Shown: positions 12,666-21,332, counted from the first letter of the stretch. The stretch is DNA of 34,348 nucleotides from an uncultured Clostridia bacterium (GCA_934631025.1 CAKTXR010000026.1:1-34348), one strand, 5' to 3'. Made by a program: numbers and translations. Notes: generated by a model from the sequence alone, not told the origin.

Positions 12666-14309
12666 TCAACCCGCTTCACCGCCCAACAAGATGAGACGGC
12701 CGGTTTCTGCGCCGGTTCTGTGCGAAATGGAGATGACCGTGCGCCCTTCCGATGCGCGTCCCAGCGCCCTCAGCACGCACTGCTCCGTCTCCGCGTCCAG
12801 ATTGGCCGTGATCTCGTCCAGCAGCATGATCTTCGGATCGGCCACAGCCGCGCGCGCAATCGATATGAGCTGCCACTCGCCCTGCGAAAACAGACTGGCC
12901 GTACACGGCGTGTCATAGCCCTGCGGCAGCGTCTCAATGTGCTTGTCCAGCCCCACCAGCGCCGCCGCGCGCCGCACCGCCGCGTCGTCGATCGAGTCGT
13001 CATAGAGCGTCATCTGGTCGCGCACCGTGCCCGGCACGGCATGGAACGTCTGCTCCACATAGCCGAACACGCGCCGCCTGTCCCCCTCCGCCATGGCCGA
13101 AGCGGGCCGCCCGTCGATCAGCACGTCGCCGCTCTTCGGCGTGTACAATCCCATCAGCAGCTTGAACACCGTGCTCTTGCCCGCGCCCGTGCGGCCGACC
13201 AGCGTCACCCGCTCGCCCGGCAGGACGCGGAAGCTCAGATCGTTCAGCACGACGCGCTCGTCATAGCCGAACGTCACATGACGCAGCTCCACCGCCGCGT
13301 CGGCCGGCTCCTGCGCACGCGCTTCGTCGGCGGGATTGCGCTCCTCCCGCGCGAAAAACTCGTCGATGCGCTTCACGCCCGCAATGGCCGACTGGATCGT
13401 CTGGATCTCCATGCCCAGACTCTCGACCGGCGCGAAGATCTGGCCGATGTAGTTCATCACGGCCACCGCCGTGCCCGCCGACATCCCGAACATCGTCAGC
13501 ACGCGCGCGTTGCCGGACGCGGAGAGCAGCATCACCACCGCCACGACGACGGCGTTCAGCGTCAGAATGACCGGCGAATAGATCGCGTCGTAAAAATTGG
13601 TCTTTTCCATCGCACGATAGCCCGCGTCGATCGCCTCGTCATAGCGCTCGGCCATGTAGCTTTCCCTGTTAAGGCAGCGAATCGTGCGGATGCACTTGAG
13701 CGTTTCCGGCACGAGCGAGGACGCGCGTCCCACGGCGCGGCGATTGGCCAGCTGCGCGGCCAGCATCCCCCGCTGCACGCGCCGCGTGAACCAGAACAGA
13801 AACGGCAGCAGGAGCAGCAGCACCAGCGCCAATCCGCGATTGCGCAGCCAGATCACCGTCAGTATGCCGAAGATCTTGCACGCGTCGGCCGCCATGCCCG
13901 CAATGCCGCTGGTAAAGAGCGATTCCACCGTGTCCACGTCGCTCACAAACCGCGCGGCCACAGCGCCCGGCTCCTGACGGCTCAGCTCGTCGGCGCTCAG
14001 GCGCGTCATCTTCTCCATCAGCCGGCTTCGCAGCGCGTGGGTCATCGCCTGACCGAACACGGTCAATCCGCTCTCGCGCGCCGCTTCCATCAAGCCCGCC
14101 AGCGCCAGCAGCGCGAAATAGCCGATCGCCCAGATCGTCGGCACATTCTCGCCCGCCGTCATCGCGTCGATCACGCGCCCCAGCAGCAGCGGCGGACACA
14201 GCGACGCCGCCACAGCCGCGCCCACAGCCAGCGCAATGCCCAGCGACAGCGCCTTTTTCGCGCGGATGGTCTCCGCCACAACACGCATCGCGCTCTCATT
14301 CCGCTTCAT
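12666..14309 (-). CDS. Heterodimeric ABC exporter, half with catalytic Glu and degenerate signature
   Basis: The 547-residue protein has an N-terminal six-helix membrane domain (about 20-310) and a nucleotide-binding domain. Walker A is GRTGAGKST (372-380) and Walker B is IMLLDE (494-499, catalytic Glu499). The signature is degenerate: FSQGE (474-478) in place of LSGGQ. Its start overlaps the end of the partner gene by 14 bp and uses GGAGGAAGAG inside that gene. Together the pair makes one canonical and one degenerate ATP site, as known for asymmetric multidrug-type exporters such as BmrCD or TM287/288. The substrate is unknown; a drug or peptide is likely because a MarR gene leads the operon. 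Confidence 0.9.
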   Translation of the reverse strand: MKRNESAMRVVAETIRAKKALSLGIALAVGAAVAASLCPPLLLGRVIDAMTAGENVPTIWAIGYFALLALAGLMEAARESGLTVFGQAMTHALRSRLMEKMTRLSADELSRQEPGAVAARFVSDVDTVESLFTSGIAGMAADACKIFGILTVIWLRNRGLALVLLLLLPFLFWFTRRVQRGMLAAQLANRRAVGRASSLVPETLKCIRTIRCLNRESYMAERYDEAIDAGYRAMEKTNFYDAIYSPVILTLNAVVVAVVMLLSASGNARVLTMFGMSAGTAVAVMNYIGQIFAPVESLGMEIQTIQSAIAGVKRIDEFFAREERNPADEARAQEPADAAVELRHVTFGYDERVVLNDLSFRVLPGERVTLVGRTGAGKSTVFKLLMGLYTPKSGDVLIDGRPASAMAEGDRRRVFGYVEQTFHAVPGTVRDQMTLYDDSIDDAAVRRAAALVGLDKHIETLPQGYDTPCTASLFSQGEWQLISIARAAVADPKIMLLDEITANLDAETEQCVLRALGRASEGRTVISISHRTGAETGRLILLGGEAG

Positions 14310-16035
14310 GGCGCTCTTCCTCCTCCTGCTCGCGGTACAGCCTGCGATAGTCCGCGTTTTTCTCCATCAGTTCTTCATGCGAGCCGATCTGCGCCTGTCC
14401 GTCCGAAAGCCAGATCACCTGATCGAACTGCGGGAACAGATACAGCCTGTGCGAGATCAGCAGCACGATGGAATCGGCCGCCGCCGCGCGCAGATTGTCA
14501 AACACCTGCTTCTCGGTCGTCTTGTCGAGCGCCGAGAACGGATCGTCCAGGATCATGACCGGCCGCTTGTGACAGAGCGTCCGCGCCAGCGCCAGCCGCT
14601 GCGCCTGACCGCCCGAGAGCCGCACGCCGCCGCTGCCCACCATGGTGGCCGTTCCGTCCTCCATCGCGGCGACCTCCCTGTCCAGGCAGACCATGCGCAA
14701 CCACTTTTCAGCATCGCCCGTCTCGCCCATCAGCACGTTGTTCTCAATGCTGTCGCTCAAAAGCTCGGGATCATGTCCCAGATAGCCGATCTCGGCGGCG
14801 CGCTCGGCCTGCGTCCTGTCGGACAGCTCGCGCCCGTCCAGCGCGATGTGGCCCTCATAGGGATATTCGCACAGAAATGCCTTGCCCAGCGTCGATTTGC
14901 CCGAGGCCACAGGCCCCGTCACGCCGATGATCATGCCCGGCCGCGCCGCGAAGGACACGTTTTCAAACTGCGGCTTTTCGCCGGGATAGGCGAAGCCCAG
15001 TTTGTCGACGCGCAGCTCGTTTACGCGCGCAGGTTCGGCCTTTTCGAGCGGGACGATCTCGTGCATCAGCGGCTTGATGCGCTTCCAGGACACCTGCGCC
15101 TTGTGTACGGCGTTGAACAGCTTGGCCGCGCTGGAGGATTTCGTCGCCAGCCGCGTAAAGCAGGACAGAAACGTCGTGAACGCCGCCACATCCCAGCTCG
15201 TCCAGCCGCGCCCCGCGATGTTGCGCGCGCCCAGTATGATGATAAACGGCACGGCGGCCATGGAAATGACGCGGTAGATCGGCGGCATGGACGCGCTGAG
15301 CAGCCCCTCGTGAACGGCGGCGCGCTCGTAGTCGCCGAGGTTTTGCTCATAGGCCTGCCTGCGGTCGCTCTCGCGGCCAAACACGCGGTAGGTCACGGCG
15401 TTCGTCGCGCGGTCGATCGTCGCGCCGTTCAGCGCGGCATAGCTGGCCTTGCGCTTCACGCCCGCGCGCTGCACCGGCTTCTTCATCTTTTCCGCGATGA
15501 AGAAGGAAATGGGCGGGAAAACAAGCGCAATCAGCGCCAGACGCGCGTCGTAGGTGAGCAGCATCACGGCGTACGCCGCCAGCGCCACGCCGGTATCGAA
15601 CAGCTCGGTGGTGAATTTGCGCATTCCCTCCACGCAGTCGTCCACGTCGGAGATCGCCTTGGTCATGACGCTGCCCGCGCCCTCCGCCTCAAGCGACGGC
15701 CGGTCCATGCGCACGAGATGGCCGTACAGCACGCGCTTCATGCGGCGGTTGACGTTGTTGGCGAAGCGACGCACATAAAAACGCTTGACATAGCGCGCCC
15801 CCTGCACCACGGCGGTGATCAGCGCGTAAATCACGACCAGCGCCGCCATGTCGGCAAAGCCCGCCTGCCCGTTCAGCACGTCGATCAGCCGGCCGGCCAT
15901 GCGGCCCTCGAACAGCGGCCCGGCCAGCAGCCCGATGTTATAGATCAGCCCCGACACGGTAACGACCAGCAGCGCCGCCCATTCCGCGCGGAAATACGCG
16001 CCGATCCTGTCCGGACGAAAAGCCGCCTTACGCAT
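14296..16035 (-). CDS. Heterodimeric ABC exporter, half with canonical signature and non-catalytic Walker B
   Basis: The 579-residue protein has a membrane domain (about 15-300) and a nucleotide-binding domain. Walker A is GPVASGKST (374-382), the signature is LSGGQ (473-477), and Walker B is MILDD (494-498), with Asp498 in the place of the catalytic Glu. These features complement the partner encoded downstream: the good signature here faces the partner site that has Glu499. The ATG at 16035 overlaps the MarR stop by 8 bp and has GGAGGGGGAG upstream, so the three genes are one coupled operon. It probably exports a toxic compound sensed by MarR; this is inference from context. Confidence 0.9.
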   Translation of the reverse strand: MRKAAFRPDRIGAYFRAEWAALLVVTVSGLIYNIGLLAGPLFEGRMAGRLIDVLNGQAGFADMAALVVIYALITAVVQGARYVKRFYVRRFANNVNRRMKRVLYGHLVRMDRPSLEAEGAGSVMTKAISDVDDCVEGMRKFTTELFDTGVALAAYAVMLLTYDARLALIALVFPPISFFIAEKMKKPVQRAGVKRKASYAALNGATIDRATNAVTYRVFGRESDRRQAYEQNLGDYERAAVHEGLLSASMPPIYRVISMAAVPFIIILGARNIAGRGWTSWDVAAFTTFLSCFTRLATKSSSAAKLFNAVHKAQVSWKRIKPLMHEIVPLEKAEPARVNELRVDKLGFAYPGEKPQFENVSFAARPGMIIGVTGPVASGKSTLGKAFLCEYPYEGHIALDGRELSDRTQAERAAEIGYLGHDPELLSDSIENNVLMGETGDAEKWLRMVCLDREVAAMEDGTATMVGSGGVRLSGGQAQRLALARTLCHKRPVMILDDPFSALDKTTEKQVFDNLRAAAADSIVLLISHRLYLFPQFDQVIWLSDGQAQIGSHEELMEKNADYRRLYREQEEEERHEAE

Positions 16036-16501
16036 CGTTCTCCCCCTCCTCGATCAGCCGGCGACACTCGGGAAAGCCCGCGCGGCTCTCGGCCTTCATG
16101 CGGCGATAGAGCCTGTCCAGCGTCTCGCAGAACGCCGCCTTTTCCGCGTCGTCCAGATCGGCGAGCAGCCATTCGTAGACCGCCGCCTCGATGCTCGCCT
16201 TGGAATTCTTGAGCGATTCGGCCTGCGGCGCAGCATAGAGCAGCTGGCTGCGGCCGTCGTTCGGATTTTCGCGCCGCACCAGATAGCCCTTCGACTCCAG
16301 ACTGGCCGCCCGCCGCGCCGCCGCGCCCTTGTCGATGCGCAGCTTCTCGCGCACCTCGGCCTGCGTGATGCCGGGATTGTGCCGCACGAGGTGAATGAAA
16401 TCGAATTCCGCCGTGCCCACGCCCTCGGCCTTCATCATCTGCACGGTCAGCGCGCTCACCTCGCGCGCGATTTTCGTGATTTTGCGCTCCGTCATATCCA
16501 T
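16028..16501 (-). CDS. MarR family transcriptional regulator of the ABC exporter
   Basis: The 157-residue protein has the MarR winged helix-turn-helix: FIHLVRHNPGITQAEVREKL, then IDKGAAARRAASLESKGYLV with the wing RRENPNDGRSQLLY. Helices at both ends would form the dimer interface. ATG 16501 is preceded by GACGGAGC; upstream in-frame TTG 16543 is unlikely because it lies in the operator. It is the first gene of an overlapping operon with both exporter halves. A 10-bp inverted repeat around its start site is a likely autorepression site. The ligand is probably the exported compound or a related one. Confidence 0.88.
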   Translation of the reverse strand: MDMTERKITKIAREVSALTVQMMKAEGVGTAEFDFIHLVRHNPGITQAEVREKLRIDKGAAARRAASLESKGYLVRRENPNDGRSQLLYAAPQAESLKNSKASIEAAVYEWLLADLDDAEKAAFCETLDRLYRRMKAESRAGFPECRRLIEEGENDA

Positions 16502-16522
16502 GTCCGTCAGCTCCGTCTCATA

Positions 16523-16564
16523 ATTGGATGTATTGTCAACCAACTAGATGATAGTACATCCAAT
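16523..16564. promoter_or_regulatory. Candidate MarR operator (10-bp inverted repeat)
   Basis: ATTGGATGTA (16523-16532) and its exact reverse complement TACATCCAAT (16555-16564), spaced by 22 bp. The repeat brackets the -10 box and the transcription start. Confidence 0.65.
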
Positions 16565-16576
16565 CAGTTTTATCAA
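16548..16576 (-). promoter_or_regulatory. Promoter of the marR-ABC operon
   Basis: Minus strand TTGATA (16571-16576), 17-bp spacer, TATCAT (16548-16553). The -10 lies inside the inverted repeat pair. Confidence 0.65.
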
Positions 16577-16742
16577 CGGTTTGGATTGTAAAATCATGCG
16601 TCTGTCACAGCGCCCTTTTCTCCATGGTCAACTGCTGGCAGGGTTCACCGCGCATTCATCAAGCACCGTCAATGCGCAATTCTGCGCCCCCGCACGAACC
16701 CCCTCTGGCCGCCGCGTTCCGCACAGTCGACTCTCGCCCTTC

Positions 16743-16928
16743 TCAATGCGTATCTACCAAACCGTCGCTTTCCCGCATGAACAGCTTGCCATTAAACACT
16801 CTCTCCAACTCCAGCCCCATAAGGCAGTCGTCAGAATATCCCCTCGCACACGCCCGCCGCTCAAACTCCCCAGCGGTCAAGGGTACGCCGTCGCTCTGAG
16901 AAGCTGCCCGCCGTATTTCTTCGCGCAA
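16743..16928 (-). CDS. Possible small or relic protein, 61 aa
   Basis: From TTG 16928 a frame reads LREEIRRAASQSDGV, then PLTAGEFERRACARGYSDD and CLMGLELERVFNGKLFM, ending at 16743. The composition (amphipathic, no low-complexity) is more protein-like than the flanking GC-rich frames. No convincing ribosome binding site or family is recognised. It may be the tail of a decayed gene. The rest of 16577-17020 holds nothing I can recognise. Confidence 0.25.
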   Translation of the reverse strand: MREEIRRAASQSDGVPLTAGEFERRACARGYSDDCLMGLELERVFNGKLFMRESDGLVDTH

Positions 16929-17020
16929 TCCGCCATCGCAAAGCCCCGCGCGCCCTCCCCCTGCTCCCGCGTTTCCAAAGGCGAAGCCTCCCCCGCCAAT
17001 CGCCGCGCAAATCTGCACGC

Positions 17021-17061
17021 AAAAAGCCCCGCCCGAGTCCATAATGAAACTCGGGCGGGGC
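17021..17061 (-). terminator. Terminator of the sugar importer operon
   Basis: Minus strand GCCCCGCCCGAGT pairs perfectly with ACTCGGGCGGGGC (13 bp, 10-nt loop) and is followed by TTTTT. Confidence 0.95.
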
Positions 17062-17101
17062 AAGCTCGCTCACTTAATAACTTGAGTCTAAACGCACGGT
17101 C

Positions 17102-18637
17102 TTACTTGCCGACGTAGGAATTGTACTGCTCGGTCACGCTGTCCAGAATGCTCTGCAGGCCGGAAGCGTTCAGCTTGGCGATGTACTCTTCGTACTTGGC
17201 CTCCCAGTCGTCGCCGTAGATGCCGTTGCTCAGGCTGGCGTTGTACTCGTCGCGGACGGCCTTGCAGGCGGCGCGCTCGTCCTCGGTGTCCATGAGGTTC
17301 CAGGTGTAGCCCATGACCTTCGAGGTGGTGGTGCTCTCGGCGTTGTGGACGTTCTCCAGCAGCCACTCGTTGAAGCCGTCGGCCATGGCCTGATTCAGCC
17401 AGCAGTTGAAGGTGTTGCCCACCATCCACTTGCGGCAGTCATAGGTAGAGGTGCCGGCGTTGGCCTGAGAGCTGTCGTACTCGAGGGTCTTGATGCGCGG
17501 GATGGAGCGGTCAACCCACTCGTAATGGATGCCTTCGAGACCCCAGACCAGCGTGTTGTAGATCTCTTCGCCTTCCTTGGTCATGAGCATGCGGATGACT
17601 TCCATGGCCTCGTCGGGATGCTCGCAGGTCGCGAAAATGGCGTTGCCGCCCGCCGCCCACTTGGAGCCGATGTACCAGTGATCAAACATCAGGCAGGTGG
17701 ACGCGGGGATATCCTTCGTCCAGCTGGTGGTGCTCAGCAGCATCTCCTCGGAGCAGGTGTTCTGCGGCCAGTCGACGACCAGCGACTCGTCGTTCAGGAA
17801 GTTCTTGTCGCAGAAATCGCCGCCGTTATAGGTCATAACGTCGGGATGGATCAGGCCTTCCTTGTACCACTTGGCGGCGTACTCGTACATGATCTTGGCG
17901 TCGTCGGTCAGCGGCCAGTATTCGGGACCGTCGCTGCCCTCGCGCAGGATCAGATCGCCGTAGTTGTTGTCGATGTACTCGACCCAGCTCATCGCGTAGA
18001 AGGGCGGCATGGAGAGCCACTTGGTGTCCTTGCCGGTGGCGGTGCGCACATCGCGGCAGTACTTCTCAAGCATATCCAGCTTTTCAGCGGTCGTGCCGTA
18101 GTTCATGACCTTGCGCACGTCCTCAATGGTCAGGTTCGCGGCCTCGAGATACGCGTTGGGCGCGATGAAATAGCGGCCGTTGGTGGCCTGCTGATAGGTG
18201 GGGATGTAATACTGCGTGCCGTTCACGCGGCCCATCTTGACCAGCCACTCGGGCACCTCGGCCACAACGTCGGGATGCGCCGCCAGCAGATCGTCCAGCG
18301 GCATGACGGAGCCGTTCTCAACCTCGGTGGTAAAGTCGATGTTGTAGGTGGTGAAGAGGTCAATCTGCTGACCGCTCGTCTGCGCCAGCGTGAAACCGGT
18401 CTTGTAGCTGCCGCCAGACGCATAGGGATGCAGCTCGATCTTGACGTTGACGCCCTTGGCCTGAAGCATCTCGCTCAGCTTGTCGGCCACCTGCTGCGTG
18501 TATTCCTGCTCGCCCGAGGAGTTCTCGGTGTAGTAGGTCAGGAGCACGGGCTCTTCGTCGGCCAACGCGGGCAGGCTGACCGCGCCCAGAGCGACGATCA
18601 TCATGATCGCCAGTGCCAGAGACAGGATCTTCTTCAT
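17102..18637 (-). CDS. Extracellular solute-binding protein of a sugar ABC importer (LplA-type)
   Basis: The 511-residue protein starts at ATG 18637 behind AAGGAGG. It has a signal peptide (MKKILSLALAIMMIVALGA, probable cleavage after ALA at about 26) but no Cys for a lipobox, which is unusual for a Gram-positive binding protein. The mature part shows family 1-type features: an early EYTQQVADKLSEML segment, TSGQQIDLFTTYNIDF, and a C-terminal helical region. Its size and the LplB- and YtcP-like permeases upstream place it with LplA-type oligosaccharide binding proteins. No ATPase gene is nearby, so a shared MsmX-type ATPase is likely. It is separated from the permease genes by 466 bp that contain a structured element and tandem repeats. 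Confidence 0.88.
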   Translation of the reverse strand: MKKILSLALAIMMIVALGAVSLPALADEEPVLLTYYTENSSGEQEYTQQVADKLSEMLQAKGVNVKIELHPYASGGSYKTGFTLAQTSGQQIDLFTTYNIDFTTEVENGSVMPLDDLLAAHPDVVAEVPEWLVKMGRVNGTQYYIPTYQQATNGRYFIAPNAYLEAANLTIEDVRKVMNYGTTAEKLDMLEKYCRDVRTATGKDTKWLSMPPFYAMSWVEYIDNNYGDLILREGSDGPEYWPLTDDAKIMYEYAAKWYKEGLIHPDVMTYNGGDFCDKNFLNDESLVVDWPQNTCSEEMLLSTTSWTKDIPASTCLMFDHWYIGSKWAAGGNAIFATCEHPDEAMEVIRMLMTKEGEEIYNTLVWGLEGIHYEWVDRSIPRIKTLEYDSSQANAGTSTYDCRKWMVGNTFNCWLNQAMADGFNEWLLENVHNAESTTTSKVMGYTWNLMDTEDERAACKAVRDEYNASLSNGIYGDDWEAKYEEYIAKLNASGLQSILDSVTEQYNSYVGK

Positions 18638-18730
18638 GGGGGTATCCTCCTTATAATGGTTTCTATGCAACACGGACGGGCCGTGCCAACATCAGTTTCG
18701 CGCGCTCTCCCGCTGCGCGGGCTGCGCTTT

Positions 18731-18949
18731 CAACCGTCCAAGTTCATTCCAATAACATAATCCATCCAACAAACGCACCCATGCATCGCCGTCACTCGGG
18801 TACCAACCTTTCAAGTTCATCCCAATAACAGCGTCCATCCAGCAAACGCACCCATGCGCCGCCGTCACTCGGGTACCAACCGTCCAAGTTCATCCCAATA
18901 ACAGCGTCCATCCAACAAACGCACCCATGCACCGCCGTCACTCGGGTAC
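18731..18949. repeat. Three tandem 73-bp repeats
   Basis: Copies at 18731-18803, 18804-18876 and 18877-18949 are nearly identical (each begins CAACC and ends GTCACTCGGGTAC). They lie in the transcribed gap between permease and binding-protein genes. The period is not a multiple of three and no spacers are present, so they are neither a coding repeat nor a CRISPR. The third copy overlaps the last bases of the 165-nt element. Confidence 0.9.
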
Positions 18950-19103
18950 ACGCCTGAGACCCGCCCGGCTCCGACCTATGGTCGGGCGGGTCGGCCGCAC
19001 AGCAATCATACCAGCCTGCACAAACGTCCAGATTCGAAGCGCCCCCAAGCGCTGAAGAATCGGGTTGCGTGCGCGAAGCGGTGTGGCTGTCGGCACTGCC
19101 GAC
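18939..19103 (-). ncRNA. Structured 3'-UTR element, copy 2 (165 nt)
   Basis: On the minus strand it begins at the base after the permease stop codon (GGC-TAA, as in copy 1). Hairpin 1 is identical to copy 1 (19089-19103). Hairpin 2 has GATTC/GAATC outside and AGCGC/GCGCT inside, around the same loop TTGGGG. Hairpin 3 has GACCCGCCCG/CGGGCGGGTC (18958-18967 with 18983-18992) and no T tract after it. The GTGTACCCGAGTG box ends it. The pairing is preserved by compensating changes relative to copy 1. Being inside an operon, it may limit readthrough or protect mRNA ends. Confidence 0.65.
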
Positions 19104-20012
19104 TTAGCCTTTGACCGCGCCGATCGTCATGCCCTTGGCGAAATACTTCTGGAAGAAGGGGAAGATCAGCATCATCGGGCCGGCCGCCACGACCGCCATG
19201 GCGAAGCGTACCGACTCCAGATTGTCCAGCACGTCCACAAGGCTCTGATCCAGACTGCCCTCCTGCTGCATGGACTTCAGCTCGTCCAGATTATCGAGGA
19301 TCAGCTTGAGCAGATATTGCAGGGAGCGCAGCTCGGGCTTGGTGATGTAGATCTGCGAGGTGTACCAGTTGTTCCAGCGATTGATGAAATCCAGAAAGCC
19401 AACCGAGGCCAGCACCGGCGTGGACAGCGGCAGTATGATCGTAAAGCAGATGCGCAGCTCGCTCGCGCCGTCCAGACGCGCCGCCTCGAACAGCTCCACC
19501 GACAGCCCCTTCAAGTACGTCTTGATGACGATGACGTTCCACGCGCTGATCATGCTGGGCAGGATGTAGATCCAGATCGTGTTGTTCAGGTGCAGATAGC
19601 GCGTATTGAGCAGATAGGACGGCACCAGACCGCCGCTGAAGAGCGTCGTGAAGAACAGTATGAACGTCAGCGGATTGCGCAGCACGAAATTCGGCCGCGA
19701 AATCGAATAGGCGAACATCATCATGACCACCAGCGAAGACAGCGTGCCAAAAACCGAATAGAACGTCGTCACCTTGTAGCCGTTGAGGATGCGGCCGGGC
19801 GTAGCGAAAACCATCTTGTAGGCGTTGAGCGTAAACACCTTGGGGATAAGCGAGAAATTCGTGACGGACGAGCCGTCGAACGATATGGAAATGAGCAGGA
19901 TCAGCGGCAGCACATAGCACAGCGACAGCAGAATGAAAAATATGTGCAGGCCCAGCTGGCCCTTCGTCAGCTTTTTGTGCGTCCTCAGCGGGGGATAAGT
20001 TGCCTTTTGCAT
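19104..20012 (-). CDS. Sugar ABC importer permease, YtcP/AraQ-like
   Basis: The 302-residue inner-membrane protein has six predicted helices, the first at about 23-45 (LHIFFILLSLCYVLPLILLI). The EAA loop that contacts the ATPase reads EAARLDGASELRICFTIILP, which fits the MalG-type permease family. The C-terminus KYFAKGMTIGAVKG is typical of YtcP-like carbohydrate permeases. ATG 20012 has GGGAGGCG upstream. It lies 14 bp after the first permease gene and is cotranscribed with it. Its stop codon GGC-TAA is the start of the 165-nt element. Confidence 0.92.
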   Translation of the reverse strand: MQKATYPPLRTHKKLTKGQLGLHIFFILLSLCYVLPLILLISISFDGSSVTNFSLIPKVFTLNAYKMVFATPGRILNGYKVTTFYSVFGTLSSLVVMMMFAYSISRPNFVLRNPLTFILFFTTLFSGGLVPSYLLNTRYLHLNNTIWIYILPSMISAWNVIVIKTYLKGLSVELFEAARLDGASELRICFTIILPLSTPVLASVGFLDFINRWNNWYTSQIYITKPELRSLQYLLKLILDNLDELKSMQQEGSLDQSLVDVLDNLESVRFAMAVVAAGPMMLIFPFFQKYFAKGMTIGAVKG

Positions 20013-20026
20013 TGCGCGCGCCTCCC

Positions 20027-20989
20027 TTAAAACATACTGTGCTCGGGGCTGATCTTGCGCACAATGGCGTTCGTCCCCAGCACCAGAATCAGGCCGATCA
20101 GCGACTGGAACAGGCCGACCGCCGCCGATTTTTCCAGAGAGCCGGACAGCATGGCGCGGTAGGTGTAGGTGTTGATGATGTCCGTCGTCTCATAGAGGAT
20201 GCCCTGATTCTTTGGCACCTGATAGAACAGACCCATATCGCCCGAGAACAGATGGCCGATGCCCAGAATCGTCATGATCACCATGATCGGAATCAGGCTG
20301 GGAATGGACACATACCAGTCCTTCTGGATCGTGTTCGCGCCGTCGATCGTCGCCGCCTCGAAGAGCGATTCGTCCACCGCCATCAGCGCCGCGTAGTAAT
20401 ACAGGCAGCCCGAGCCGACAATCTGCCAGCAGTGTACGATGGTCAGGATCGCCGGCCAGTAGCGCGGCTCGCTGTACCACTGGATGCGCTCGCCGCCAAA
20501 GGCCGCGATGACGCGATTCAATACGCCGTAGGAGGGACTCAAAACCGCGTACACAATGAACGAAATGATGATGATCGACAGAAAGCGCGGCAGAAGGATG
20601 ATCGTGTGATACACCTTGAGCGCCCGCCGCGAGCGCAGATGATAGAGCAGAAGCGCCATCAGCACGCCCAGTATCAGATCCAGCACGAGGAACATCGAGC
20701 TGTACATCAGCGTGTTGCGGATGGTGCGCAGCGCATCCTGCGATTTGAAGAAAAATTCAAAGTTTTTAAGGCCGACCCACTTGCTGCCCAGCAGTCCCTT
20801 CAGCGGAACATACTTTTTGAAGGCGATGATGATGCCGCCCATCGGCACATAGCTGAACAGAATCAGAAAAAACAGCCCCGGCAGCGCCAGCAGAAACAGC
20901 GTCATGTTTTCCTTGAACAGCCGGCTGCGCTTGAGCGCCCTCTGCCGCCGCTTATTTTCCTCCAGACTCAACGCGTGCGGATCATTCAC
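20027..20989 (-). CDS. Sugar ABC importer permease, LplB-like
   Basis: The 320-residue protein has a basic N-terminus (ENKRRQRALKRSRLFKENM), then six membrane helices starting at about 30 (TLFLLALPGLFFLILFSYVP). The EAA loop reads EAATIDGANTIQKDWYVSIP. This is the MalF/LplB-type permease that pairs with the YtcP-like one downstream. The start is GTG 20989, behind AGGAGATG; two ATGs just upstream are in other frames and stop at once. It is the first gene of the importer operon and has a consensus promoter. The pair probably moves plant or mucin oligosaccharides into the cell; the exact sugar is not known. Confidence 0.92.
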   Translation of the reverse strand: MNDPHALSLEENKRRQRALKRSRLFKENMTLFLLALPGLFFLILFSYVPMGGIIIAFKKYVPLKGLLGSKWVGLKNFEFFFKSQDALRTIRNTLMYSSMFLVLDLILGVLMALLLYHLRSRRALKVYHTIILLPRFLSIIIISFIVYAVLSPSYGVLNRVIAAFGGERIQWYSEPRYWPAILTIVHCWQIVGSGCLYYYAALMAVDESLFEAATIDGANTIQKDWYVSIPSLIPIMVIMTILGIGHLFSGDMGLFYQVPKNQGILYETTDIINTYTYRAMLSGSLEKSAAVGLFQSLIGLILVLGTNAIVRKISPEHSMF

Positions 20990-21027
20990 GGTTCATTCAT
21001 CTCCTCTTAATGTTTAATGACTTATTG

Positions 21028-21056
21028 AGTATACTATAAAATGGTTTTGCTGTCAA
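21028..21056 (-). promoter_or_regulatory. Promoter of the sugar importer operon
   Basis: Minus strand TTGACA (21051-21056), 17-bp spacer, TATACT (21028-21033). Confidence 0.9.
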
Positions 21057-21059
21057 TGG

Positions 21060-21332
21060 GTTATTAACATAATTGGCCTATTTTTGTTTCATGATTCGCA
21101 TATATCACCCGTTTTTACCATTGAAAAGCCGAAATTTACAGCACTCAGCAATATCACATCCACATTTCTTTTCCGTTTTTGACGATCGCGCTTCGAATTT
21201 GAGGATTTGGTGGTGCGCTCCTCACGCCGCACGTTTGCCGGATAGCCTTAACGTTTTTTTCGTGTATCGATCACTTTTTCGTATATTAAAAGGCGAGGAC
21301 ACGTCGCCCCCGCCCGGATTCAATTCTCTTTT
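21060..21332. other. AT-richer intergenic region, nothing recognised
   Basis: Between the importer promoter and the end of the DUF1294 gene. One 87-codon open frame on the plus strand has no ribosome binding site and no protein-like pattern. No clear terminator for DUF1294 is seen. Confidence 0.5.

Noticed and set aside
12651..16212. Two long plus-strand frames (635 and 658 codons) across the ABC exporter operon
   Set aside because: They are antisense shadows rich in Arg, His and Gln; the minus-strand genes have full family motifs.
17345..18760. 471-codon plus-strand frame opposite the solute-binding protein
   Set aside because: No start site or family pattern; the minus strand encodes a signal peptide and a binding protein.
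18731..18949. CRISPR-like array
   Set aside because: The 73-bp units are directly adjacent with no spacers and there are no cas genes.
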